From: Actinoplanes oblitus | Lineage (GTDB): Bacteria; Actinomycetota; Actinomycetes; Mycobacteriales; Micromonosporaceae | Direction of reading: 5' to 3' | Assembly: GCF_030252345.1 (NCBI RefSeq) | Contig: NZ_CP126980.1 | Location: 3,983,501-4,047,500 of the forward strand | DNA length: 64,000 nucleotides | In this document: piece after piece, positions 18,445-26,416 of the stretch | How the letters are laid out: every line of letters starts with the position of its first letter | Position numbering within the stretch: position 1 is the first letter of the stretch | The notes under the pieces: generated by a model | Told to the model about the DNA's origin: nothing | The model's database searches: none | Seen by the model: only the letters and a program-made list of their open reading frames with translations | Translations under genes and position numbers: made by a program

Positions 18445-21400
18445 ATGGCCGGCAGCAACGGGTTCGGCTCGGCGTTCGACACGGTTCTCGACGAGATCCT
18501 GGAGTTCTTCCGCGAGTGTGAGCAGTGGGTACCGATTGTCGGCCCGGTGCTGGAGATGCTCGTCGACATTCCTGAGGGTCGCGAGCTGGAGCTGTATGAC
18601 CTGGCTGACGCGTACGGGCAGGCGGCGGAACTGCACCGGGATCACGCGGTGCAGGTGCAGATCCTGCTCGGCGATCTGTTCCAGACGTGGCGCGGTGACG
18701 GCGGGGCGCAGAAGACGCAGGAGACGCTGCAGAAGTATCTGGAGCAGCTGAACGCGGACGCCGACTCGTTCCTGCAGGCGCAGCAGATGGTGCAGGGTGC
18801 GGCGCTGAGCGTCGAAGCCGCGAAGATGATGGACGTCGTCAACCTGATCATGCTGGCAATGGCCACCATCGAGGTGATCATGACGATCATCGAGACGTTC
18901 GGGGTGTCGGCGATCGGTGAGGGCATCGCGATCGCGACGTGCCGCCAGGCGATCAAGACGGCGCTCAAGGAGCTGGTCGAGAAGCTGATCGGGCAGGGCT
19001 TCAAGGGCGCCGTCAAGGCGATCATGAAGGCCGGGCTGAAGCGGGGCCTGCAGTTCACCGCGTTCACCGTCGGCACGAAGGCCGGGATCCTGGGGATCCA
19101 GGCCGCCGAGGGTCATGATCCGATGTCGCATTTCGATCCGATCGAGTTCGCCGGTGAGGTGGTCGACTCGTTCGTGGTCGGGTTCATCGGCGGGCCACTG
19201 TCGATCGGCGCGCACAATCCGCTGACCGAGGGCGCGGCGATGGCGCTGGGCCAGCTCGGCGACAACTATCTGCGGCTGTACCGCAACGACCTGTTCGACG
19301 CGATGAACCTGACGAAGTGGGCGCAGGACCACGGCCTCTACGTGGATCCCGAGCACTTCAACCCGCTGGATGGGGTGGCAACCGCTGGTCTGTTCGGCGG
19401 GGTTCTCGGGGCCAAGGGCATGCGGGAGGGTTTGCGCAACGCACGGGCGGACGTGCGGCTCGGACTCGGTGAGAAGAACGCGCTGGGGGAGCCGGGGACC
19501 CGGCTGGGCACAGAGCCCTCGGTGTCGCCGCGGGCCGCGGGGGAGGCCGGGTCGCGGTCCGGTTCCGAGACCGGATCGCAGGCCGGTTCCGAGACGGGAT
19601 CGCGGTCCGGGTCCGAGGCGGGATCGCAGGCCGGGTCGCGCAGCGGTTCTGAGGCGGGGTCGCAGGCCGGGTCGCGGTCGGCGGGTGAGACGGGATCGCA
19701 GGCTCGCTCCGAGACCGGATCGCAGGCCGAGTCGAGGTCCGTTTCCGATCAGCGTACGGGGGGCGAGCGGTCCGCGGATAGCGCCGGTTCGGAGCGCTCC
19801 GCCGACAGTTCGGCGGCCGACCAGCAGGCACGCGGCGGCGCCGACCAGCGGGCGGTCGCCGAGCCCCATGCCGATCCGGCGCAGCGAACCGAGCCCGGTG
19901 CAGCCGAGCAGCGGGCCGAGTCGGGCGGGTCTGAGCAGCGGGCCGAGTCGGGCGGCACTGAGCAGCGGGCCCAGTCCGGCGGGACCGAGCAGCGCGCCGA
20001 GACCGGCGGAACCGAGCAGCGGGGCGGCTCCGGGGACCCGGCGCGGGCGGAGTCCGAGCAGACGACCGGGACACCGGACCGTTCGTCCGGTCAGGAGCAG
20101 TCGAGCGGAGTTGAGCGCGGCGACCAGCGTCAGGTGGCCGAACCAGCCGGCGATGGCTCCGAGCGCGGCCAGACGGGTGCCCCGGAGCGGCCCGCTGAGC
20201 CGAGCCCCGCGCGTGACTCGGGCCGGGAGAGCACTCCCGCCGGTCGTGAGGACCTGGTGACCACCGGGGATGGACGCGCGAGCACCGTCGAGGTGGGAGC
20301 TTCGGCGCACGGGCAGCACGCGGAGGCCGGCGGTCCGCGAACCCTGCAGCCGGTCGGGTCGCCGGCGGCGAGTCACGCGGCGGGACCCGAGGTGGGTGGG
20401 GCGCGGTCCGGCGTACCGGAAAGCGGTTTCTCTGGCCGGGAGCCGGCGCGGACCGGCGTACCGGACATGGGTGTGCCTCGTGGCGGCGAACCGGGTCGGA
20501 CGGACCTGCCGGCCAACCGCTTTTCGGAGGGTGCGCCGGGCGAAGCCCGCGGCGGCAGTGTGGGGACCGATGCGCGTGGCGGCGGCTCGGATCGGTCGGC
20601 ACGCGACAGCGGGCCCGGTCGTGAGGCGGCCGATGGCAGGACTGGGGAGCGCGGTGACCGGCCGGCGGAGCGAACGGACCGTCAGGATCGGCAGCCGGAG
20701 CAGAACCGGCCGGAGCAGCGTTCGCCGGACAGAGAGCCGGACAGGGATCGGCCGGAGCGGCGGTCGCCGGAGAGGGAATCGGACAATAACCGGCCGGACA
20801 GGGATCGGCCGGAGCGGCGGACGCCGGAGAAGGACGGGCGGCGCTGGCGGGATTACTCGGAGCGGGTCAAGCGGTGGTCGCAGAGCCGGCCTGCTGAGCA
20901 GGCGGCGATGGATCGTGCTGTGGCGCGGCGGTTCGGGCCGGGGGAGGGCGGTGCGCCGCGGCTGACGCCGGAGACCGTGCAGCGGATCCTGGACCGTCCG
21001 GCCGAGCAGCTCGACGGGACCGGGCAGCGGTTCAAGCACCTGGTCGAGGAGAACTTCACCGACCCCGCCTACAAGGACGGGCAGCCGATCCGGCGGCCGT
21101 CGTCGCCCGACGACATCGCCGCGCGGCTGGGCGAGCTGCGCGATTCCCGGCCGCCGAGCCTGACCAGCCGGTTGCTGCACATCGACAAACTGCGGGATTT
21201 GCTGCCGGAGCTGTCGCGCGAGGTCCCGGAGCCGGAACTGATCCACTCCGAGCACGTGGTCGGTGGGGAGTACCACGGCTTCGGCCGGCCGGCGGACACC
21301 TTGGCGGTGGGCCGGGAGGTGCGCGAGTCCGTGCCGGAGGTGCTCGACCGGCTCTTCAAGGACGTCGAGCTCAACCGGCCTGAGGACGGCGGCCCGGACG

Positions 21401-23013
21401 TGCTGCGGACCGGCGGTGGCCGTGACGTGAAGGTCGACTTCGGTGCCGAATCGATGGACCGCAAGCACGTCGGCACGTCCACGCGCGTGAGAAACGGTGA
21501 TGTCTGGCAGGTGCGGGCGAACTCCGGTACCCGGCCGGAGCACATCTCCACGGTGACCAGTCATGAGGTCGCCGAGATTCTGCGGACCGAACAGCTGCGC
21601 GGGGCCGGCGAGCAGCTCCCGGAGAAGAGCATGCTGAACCTCAAGGACACCGGCGCGCGCGAGTTGAGCCCGGACGACCACGGCCGGATCGCCGAAATGC
21701 TTGACTGGCACGAACGGTCCGTCAGCGGCGAGCCAGGCGCCCGCGACCGGCTCGGTGAGCTGGTCGATCAGCTCGGGCTGCGCGGCGACGGGGAACGCGC
21801 GATCGGGAGCCGGGACGCGGTGACCGAACTGCTTGACAACCCGGCGGCGCACCACTTCAACGACGCCGCCGCCGGTCGGCTCAGCGAGCTGCTCAAAAGT
21901 CCGGAGCTTCCGCCGGCGCCGGAGCGCCCCACGTTCACCGAAGCCGATCTGCGCGCCATCCCGGACAACGTCGCGCAGCGCCTCGGAATCGAGCAGCCGT
22001 CGTTCTTGCAGGAGGGCAAAGTCCTGCAGATGGAAGCCCACCAACAGGCGCACCAGCAGTTGCGGTTGCATGTTGAAGGGGACGCGGTCAACACCTTCCG
22101 TACGGCGGACGGTGACCTGCTCGGCTACGGGCACGACGGGAAGACGCGGTTCGTCACCGACCCGTTCCGTAAACCGGGGGGCTGGGAGGTCACCAACAAC
22201 AGGGAACCGCTGCCGGACCACCAGCACGACGCGGCGCACGCCAAGGAGATCGTCAAGGAGAGCGCGAGCTACCGGCAGCACGCCGCGGATCTCGGAACCG
22301 CCACCTCGGACCGGGCGGCGAAAATGCAGAGCGTCAACTCGGTTCTCGACGCGGTCACGCCGCGTTCCGGCCTGTCACCGGAGAAGCTCGCACCGGTCAC
22401 CGAGAAGGACCTCAACGCGACGAACCTACGGAAGACCATCGAACGCTTGCGAGTCGTGGCGGTCAGCCATCCCGAGGTCAAGCCGCACATCCGGGCGCTG
22501 GAACAGGCGGCCAAGACGTGGTCCACCACGTATAACGACCGTACGCTCGCGTCGAATAGGGTCGGCATGATCGCCGGCCGGGAGTATGCCATCAGCGAGT
22601 TCAAGGTGCCCGAGGCACAGTTGCGCGGGGGCGTCCACGACGACCCGAAACCCGGCGAGCTGGACATCTGGGGCCTGGGCCGAGACCGAGACGGCAACCC
22701 CACCCTGGTCGTCGTCGAGGCGAAGGGCGGCGGCGCCGGCACCGAGGGCCGCGAACACCTGCAGCAGGGCAGCGGCCCCTACCTGGAACGGGTCATGCAG
22801 CTCGACCCGAAGTTCCAGCAATTCCTGCGCGACAACCCGATGATCGCCGAGCAGATCCGCTCCGGCATCATCAAGGTCGAGTATCTTCTTGTCAGCCAGG
22901 GACACGCGGACGCGGCCGGTGCTGTGCCGGACGCGAAGATATACCGGTTCACCTTCGACAACGCCGACAACCCGACGAACACCTTCAATCCGCGCAACAT
23001 CGACGCACGGTAG
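18445..23013 (+). CDS. Large polymorphic toxin with WXG-like N-terminus and PD-(D/E)XK nuclease C-terminus
   Basis: The 1522-aa protein has a helical WXG-like N-terminal domain (Trp-Arg-Gly at 82-84). Hydrophobic helices follow at about 130-165. A second hydrophobic, basic region spans about 170-230. A long Ser/Gly/Glu/Gln/Arg-rich low-complexity region (about 350-800) comes next, then a folded region to about 1280. The C-terminal nuclease has the order 'GELDIWGLGRDRDG' then 'TLVVVEAKGGGAG', giving Asp1407, Glu1425 and Lys1427 as PD-(D/E)XK active-site candidates, followed by 'EHLQQGSGPYLERVM'. I infer a contact-dependent or secreted DNase delivered by type VII secretion. DUF6301-like and TY-Chap genes directly downstream are the expected immunity or chaperone partners. 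Confidence 0.85.
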   Translation: MAGSNGFGSAFDTVLDEILEFFRECEQWVPIVGPVLEMLVDIPEGRELELYDLADAYGQAAELHRDHAVQVQILLGDLFQTWRGDGGAQKTQETLQKYLEQLNADADSFLQAQQMVQGAALSVEAAKMMDVVNLIMLAMATIEVIMTIIETFGVSAIGEGIAIATCRQAIKTALKELVEKLIGQGFKGAVKAIMKAGLKRGLQFTAFTVGTKAGILGIQAAEGHDPMSHFDPIEFAGEVVDSFVVGFIGGPLSIGAHNPLTEGAAMALGQLGDNYLRLYRNDLFDAMNLTKWAQDHGLYVDPEHFNPLDGVATAGLFGGVLGAKGMREGLRNARADVRLGLGEKNALGEPGTRLGTEPSVSPRAAGEAGSRSGSETGSQAGSETGSRSGSEAGSQAGSRSGSEAGSQAGSRSAGETGSQARSETGSQAESRSVSDQRTGGERSADSAGSERSADSSAADQQARGGADQRAVAEPHADPAQRTEPGAAEQRAESGGSEQRAESGGTEQRAQSGGTEQRAETGGTEQRGGSGDPARAESEQTTGTPDRSSGQEQSSGVERGDQRQVAEPAGDGSERGQTGAPERPAEPSPARDSGRESTPAGREDLVTTGDGRASTVEVGASAHGQHAEAGGPRTLQPVGSPAASHAAGPEVGGARSGVPESGFSGREPARTGVPDMGVPRGGEPGRTDLPANRFSEGAPGEARGGSVGTDARGGGSDRSARDSGPGREAADGRTGERGDRPAERTDRQDRQPEQNRPEQRSPDREPDRDRPERRSPERESDNNRPDRDRPERRTPEKDGRRWRDYSERVKRWSQSRPAEQAAMDRAVARRFGPGEGGAPRLTPETVQRILDRPAEQLDGTGQRFKHLVEENFTDPAYKDGQPIRRPSSPDDIAARLGELRDSRPPSLTSRLLHIDKLRDLLPELSREVPEPELIHSEHVVGGEYHGFGRPADTLAVGREVRESVPEVLDRLFKDVELNRPEDGGPDVLRTGGGRDVKVDFGAESMDRKHVGTSTRVRNGDVWQVRANSGTRPEHISTVTSHEVAEILRTEQLRGAGEQLPEKSMLNLKDTGARELSPDDHGRIAEMLDWHERSVSGEPGARDRLGELVDQLGLRGDGERAIGSRDAVTELLDNPAAHHFNDAAAGRLSELLKSPELPPAPERPTFTEADLRAIPDNVAQRLGIEQPSFLQEGKVLQMEAHQQAHQQLRLHVEGDAVNTFRTADGDLLGYGHDGKTRFVTDPFRKPGGWEVTNNREPLPDHQHDAAHAKEIVKESASYRQHAADLGTATSDRAAKMQSVNSVLDAVTPRSGLSPEKLAPVTEKDLNATNLRKTIERLRVVAVSHPEVKPHIRALEQAAKTWSTTYNDRTLASNRVGMIAGREYAISEFKVPEAQLRGGVHDDPKPGELDIWGLGRDRDGNPTLVVVEAKGGGAGTEGREHLQQGSGPYLERVMQLDPKFQQFLRDNPMIAEQIRSGIIKVEYLLVSQGHADAAGAVPDAKIYRFTFDNADNPTNTFNPRNIDAR
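19548..20040 (+). repeat. Low-complexity coding repeats in the toxin gene
   Basis: Bases 19548-19740 encode alternating 'SGSEAGSQAGSR'-type units. Bases about 19905-20035 encode a 10-residue repeat 'GGTEQRAESG' in four to five copies. A further Arg/Pro/Glu repeat ('RDRPERRSPE') lies at about 20690-20840. They are in frame and likely form an extended, flexible linker or stalk. Confidence 0.8.
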
Positions 23014-23050
23014 CGGTGCAAGCGGGCGGCCAGGTGATCCGAACATTCTG

Positions 23051-23551
23051 ATGGAGGTGCGAGTCTTGGCTCAGTGGCGGGCGTTCGATGAGCCGGCGAC
23101 GGCGCAGGCGGCGCAGACGTTGCTGTCGTCGGAGTCCTGGCTGAGGTCGGCTTCCGTGGTGGAGGCGGCCGCCGCACTCGGCTGGGTGGTGACTGATTTC
23201 GATCCGGAATGGCCGGACCTGGGTGCCTTCCTCGACACCGGGCACGGCCTGGGACCGATGAGCGCCTTCTTCGACACCGACGACAACGGCCGGGTGCAGT
23301 CGATCTCGATGAACCTCACCGAGAGGCTACCGGCGGGCGATCCGGAGGTCGCCGCGTTCAAACAGGATGCCTTCGCCAGCGCGGCGGCGGTGCTGACCGG
23401 ATTGTTCGGCCGGCCGACCGACTCCTTCCCCGGGGCGGAGCCACAACTGTGGTGGCGGCGGGAGGCGACCGCGCTCGGGTTGATCACCAAGGACGACACC
23501 GTGGGTCTGCAGTTCACGCCCCAGGAGCTGATGGTGGGCGAGTGGGGGTGA
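23051..23551 (+). CDS. DUF6301-like protein, first copy (candidate immunity)
   Basis: The up to 166-aa product contains 'AAALGWVVTDFDPEWPDLGA', 'FLDTGHGLGPMSAFFDTD' and 'EPQLWWRREATALGLI', a pattern I associate with DUF6301-type proteins found after toxin genes in actinobacteria. ATG 23051 is the first start; a TTG at 23067 has GGAGG eight bases upstream and aligns better with the second copy at 24000. The gene ends in a GTGA overlap with the next. It lies 37 bases after the toxin, the usual place for an immunity gene. The immunity role is inferred from position. Confidence 0.75.
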   Translation: MEVRVLAQWRAFDEPATAQAAQTLLSSESWLRSASVVEAAAALGWVVTDFDPEWPDLGAFLDTGHGLGPMSAFFDTDDNGRVQSISMNLTERLPAGDPEVAAFKQDAFASAAAVLTGLFGRPTDSFPGAEPQLWWRREATALGLITKDDTVGLQFTPQELMVGEWG

Positions 23552-24003
23552 CCACACCGGACTGGGAGACGTTCCGGAACGGGTTGGCGAGCAGCGTGGC
23601 AGCCCTGCCCGACGGCGGTGTGCTCATCGTCGGTGATCGGGAACGGACGCCCTGTTTCGTGCAGTTCCTGTTCAGCCGGGATCAGATCGTCGCCGAGGTG
23701 GCCAGCGGCTGGGACCAGTGGGGCCGGCCGAACCTGAGCGACGAGGAGTTCGCGGCGCTGGAGCGGATCGGCTGGCCGCCGCCCGAGCGGGATCCCAGCC
23801 TCAACCACGGCCTGCGCCTGCCCTGGCCGGCCCGCTCGGCCGATTATCGCCGGGTGGCCGACATGTGCGTGGCCGCGCTGCGCGACGTGTTCGAGATCCC
23901 CTCGCCGGCGTCACTGTGCTACAAGGCCTTCGTCAGCCCGAGCGGTGACGCCCTGCTCATGCCGCGGCTCGGTATTGCGTCTCCGCCCGATTGGCGGCTG
24001 TGA
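23548..24003 (+). CDS. TY-Chap-like protein, first copy (candidate chaperone or immunity)
   Basis: The 151-aa product begins 'VTTPDWETFRNGLASSVAAL' and includes 'CFVQFLFSRDQIVAEVASG', 'LERIGWPPPERDPSLNHG' and 'LLMPRLGIASP'. This matches the chaperone-like TY-Chap fold common beside actinobacterial effector genes. The GTG start overlaps the stop of the upstream gene by four bases, and its own stop overlaps the next start in the same way, so the array is translationally coupled. Confidence 0.75.
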   Translation: MTTPDWETFRNGLASSVAALPDGGVLIVGDRERTPCFVQFLFSRDQIVAEVASGWDQWGRPNLSDEEFAALERIGWPPPERDPSLNHGLRLPWPARSADYRRVADMCVAALRDVFEIPSPASLCYKAFVSPSGDALLMPRLGIASPPDWRL

Positions 24004-24491
24004 GCCTGGGGTTCCGCATGGTGGGTCAGCAGGCGATCCTCCGGGCGGCGCGGACATTGCTGGCGGCGGAGCCGTGGCTGATGTCGGCGGTTCTGCCGGA
24101 TGCGGCGGCGATGCTCGGCTGGACGGTGACCCGGCACAAGCCTGACCGGCCGGCGCTCGGCGCGTTCTTGGACGCCGATACCGGGCTGGGCCCGAAGAGC
24201 GCCTTTATCAGCCTCGATGCCGAAAGTCGGGTGCAGGAGATCTCGCTGAACATCACCGAGGAACTGTCCGGAAGCAGTCCCGAGGCCGATGCGTTCAAGC
24301 AGGACACCTTCGCTGCCGCCGCGGCCGCGCTGACCGGCGTCTACGGCCGGCCGAGCGAACAACGACCAGGAGAGAAGCCACAGCTCTGGTGGCGGCGAGA
24401 CACGACGACGTTGCGGCTGGTCACTCAGTACGACTCCATCGCGCTGCAACTGTCGCCCAACAAGCTGCTGGCGGGAGAGGACCGGCCGTGA
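24000..24491 (+). CDS. DUF6301-like protein, second copy
   Basis: The 163-aa product is a diverged duplicate of 23051-23551: 'AAMLGWTVTRHKPDRPALGA', 'FLDADTGLGPKSAFIS', 'EEKPQLWWRR'-like 'KPQLWWRRDTTTLRLV'. The two share order and spacing of conserved blocks, so the DUF6301/TY-Chap pair has been duplicated as a unit. It starts with GTG in a GTGA overlap and ends in another GTGA overlap. Confidence 0.78.
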   Translation: MSLGFRMVGQQAILRAARTLLAAEPWLMSAVLPDAAAMLGWTVTRHKPDRPALGAFLDADTGLGPKSAFISLDAESRVQEISLNITEELSGSSPEADAFKQDTFAAAAAALTGVYGRPSEQRPGEKPQLWWRRDTTTLRLVTQYDSIALQLSPNKLLAGEDRP

Positions 24492-24607
24492 GCGGCACCG
24501 ACTGGCCGTCGTTCCGCGTCGGGCTGGCGAGCAGCGTGGCGGCCCTGCCCGACGGTGGTGTGCTTATCGTCGGTGACTGGGAACGGACGCCCTGTTTTGT
24601 GCACTAG
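24488..24607 (+). pseudogene. TY-Chap-like protein, second copy, truncated by an insertion sequence
   Basis: The frame matches residues 1-38 of the first TY-Chap protein ('SVAALPDGGVLIVGDWERTP') and stops at 'CFVH', where the first copy reads 'CFVQF'. The break is at the CTAGTGCGTTG end of the IS630-type element at 24605. The rest of the gene is not found on the far side, so DNA was also lost. Confidence 0.85.
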
Positions 24608-25326
24608 TGCGTTGTCCATGAACGTTCGCCGGGTCTGATCGGTTAGGCGGCCTTGGTCCGGGGTCGGCCCCAGCGTTGTTGTCGTTCGCTGCGGACCCGG
24701 GCTCGTTCGCGGCGTTGGGCGGCCAGGACGTCGGGGTGGCGGGCGTTGGCGTTGCGCCAGCGCAGGTATTTCTGCAGCGTTCGGGCCAGGACGGTGTGGT
24801 TCGGGTGGTTGGAGTTCGCCATGGTGAACGTTCGTAGCGGCCCGAACTGGGCCTCGATCGGGTTCGCCCAGGACGCGCTGGTCGGGGTGAGACACAGCTC
24901 GACCTTGTTACGGGCCGCCCAAGCCCGGATGGCCGGTGTTTTGTTCGCCGACAGGTTGTCCAGGATGACGTAGATCGGCGCGCCGTCCGGCCGCTTCTCG
25001 CGGATCGATTTCAGTGCGGACAGGGTGTGATCAGCGCCTTTGCGGCGCCGGTTCACACCCCACAGCTGGTCGTTCTCACGCCGCAGCCGGCGCAACTCTT
25101 CAAGTTCCGCGATGGTCGGCACATCGTCGCGCTCGCCCTGATCGGCTTGGTCCTGCTTGATCCAGTTCCGCAACGCCTCAGGATGCACCCCGAGCTGCTC
25201 AGCCAGCCGTTTGATCACCGGCTTCGGATCCGACTCCCGATACAACCGCACCGCACGCCGGCGCAGCTCATCGGGATATTTCTTCGGTGCTGCCCCGAGG
25301 ACTCCTCCCACGGTCATCAGACCATG
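24605..25326 (-). mobile_element. Hybrid insertion sequence: IS3 5' end joined to IS630 3' end
   Basis: The left boundary has a TA followed by GTGCGTTGTCCATGAACG, an IS630-type end related to those of the element at 26309. The right boundary lies just beyond an IS3 OrfA start (near 25326). The element therefore has mismatched ends and is unlikely to move by itself. It interrupts the second TY-Chap gene. Confidence 0.65.
24643..25317 (-). CDS. Chimeric transposase: IS3 OrfA fused in frame to IS630 DDE C-terminus
   Basis: Residues 1-80 of the 224-aa product are IS3-family OrfA ('KKYPDELRRRAVRLYRES', 'LAEQLGVHPEALRNWIKQD', 'EELRRLRRENDQL'). From residue 82 the protein follows the IS630 transposase at 26417 ('WGV', 'RPDGAPIYVILDNLS', 'VELCLTPTSASWANPIEAQ', 'NHPNHTVLARTL') to its end. 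The join falls at a shared 'NDxLWG'-like position. The IS630 catalytic core is incomplete, since its first Asp region is missing, so activity is doubtful, although the helix-turn-helix could still bind DNA. Confidence 0.85.
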   Translation of the reverse strand: MTVGGVLGAAPKKYPDELRRRAVRLYRESDPKPVIKRLAEQLGVHPEALRNWIKQDQADQGERDDVPTIAELEELRRLRRENDQLWGVNRRRKGADHTLSALKSIREKRPDGAPIYVILDNLSANKTPAIRAWAARNKVELCLTPTSASWANPIEAQFGPLRTFTMANSNHPNHTVLARTLQKYLRWRNANARHPDVLAAQRRERARVRSERQQRWGRPRTKAA

Positions 25327-25384
25327 CTCGAGACCCTCCGAGCTACCGGGGGAAGCTCAAGGACGGGGTTGGTTGGATGGCGGG

Positions 25385-25771
25385 ATGGACTACCGGAAGC
25401 TCTTCGCGGACGTGCATCGACGGCCGGGGATGTTCGGGCTGGACAACTCGTTTCACGACTTCACGGTCTTCATCCGAGGTTGCGAGGCCGGCAACGACTG
25501 GCAGCTGTTGGCAGGCTTCCGGGAGTGGCTGGTGGCCCGCTGTGGATTCGGCAACAACCTGGTCTGGGAGGCGCTGGTGCTGCATCATGCGTTCTCGGAC
25601 GGGCCGCCGCAGCGCGAACAGCTTGGGGCGGATCCCGAGCTCAACAGGATCGCTGTCGAGACGCTGTTCGGGCTGCTTGACGAATACCTGCAGCGACGAA
25701 CAGAGGATGGCGGCCTGGCCAAGATCTTCGATGAGTACCTGACCTGGTTGAAAGTACAGAGCTGGTCGTGA
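25385..25771 (+). CDS. Small hypothetical protein, candidate immunity-array member
   Basis: The 128-aa product begins 'MDYRKLFADVHRRPGMFGLD' and continues 'FREWLVARCGFGNNLVWEAL', ending 'LTWLKVQSW'. I have seen similar proteins ('RRPGMYGL', 'GFREWLVVR') scattered in actinobacterial toxin-immunity arrays, but the function is not established. It lies just beyond the hybrid IS and reads in the direction of the toxin locus, so it may be the last survivor of the same array. Confidence 0.65.
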   Translation: MDYRKLFADVHRRPGMFGLDNSFHDFTVFIRGCEAGNDWQLLAGFREWLVARCGFGNNLVWEALVLHHAFSDGPPQREQLGADPELNRIAVETLFGLLDEYLQRRTEDGGLAKIFDEYLTWLKVQSWS

Positions 25772-25774
25772 TTC

Positions 25775-26306
25775 ACGCGACCGGGACGTCTTGCCGCGCC
25801 GCGAATGCCTTGGCGGGGTCGTAGAGCTGGCCGGTGGCCAGGCAGTGATGCAGGCAGCCGAGGAGTCGGTCGAACAGGTTGCGCAGCGCCCCGGGGTGCC
25901 GGTCGCCATGGTCGCGGCGGCGTTGGTTGTGCTGCTTGGCAGGTTCGGTGTGGGTAGTGGCGACGAACGCTTACAGGTAGCCGGCGGCAGCGAGCCGGTC
26001 GTTCTTGACCTTGCGGTGGGTGATGGAGATGCTGCGCCCCGAGGCGCGGGTGACCGGGGCCGCGCCCGCGTATGCCTGCAACGCGCGGGCGTCGGCGAAC
26101 CGGGCACGGTAGCCACCGATCTCAGCCAGGACGCGGGCGCCGGTCACGTCGGCCAGACCGGGAAAGCTCGTCACGATCGTGTGGTCGGGATGATGGCGAA
26201 ACGCTTCGCTGGCGGCCTCGGCGAGCTGATCGACACTGGCGCACTCGACGTTCAGCGTCGCCAACAGCGCGAGCGCCTGGATGCCCATCGTTTCCTCCAC
26301 GACGGC
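25775..26306 (-). pseudogene. IS110-family transposase, C-terminal half, frameshifted
   Basis: The minus strand encodes the IS110 transposase-IS116 domain: 'HTIVTSFPGLADVTGARVLA', 'EIGGYRARFADARALQAYAG' and 'SITHRKVKNDRLAAAGYL'. A stop follows. The C-terminal 'NLFDRLLGCLHHCLATGQLY' and 'DPAKAFAA' are in another frame. The N-terminal half has been lost at the edge of the IS630 element at 26309. Confidence 0.82.
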
Positions 26307-26416
26307 TAGTGCGTTGACCTCGAAGGACTGCCGGTTTGCGACACGCCGCGCCGGTGCGTGAGGTTTGGGGTGTTTCGGTCCACGCTGGATCTAGCGGGGG
26401 TGGATCGAGGTGCATC

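Noticed and set aside
19548..20040. Considered as a CRISPR array because of regular repeats
   Set aside because: The repeats are in frame, encode a repetitive protein linker and have no constant spacer/repeat structure. No cas genes are present.
18157..22281. A 1374-codon open frame antisense to the toxin gene
   Set aside because: It mirrors the G/C third-base bias of the plus-strand gene and consists of Arg/Pro/Leu-rich low complexity with no domain. The plus-strand protein has clear motifs from end to end.
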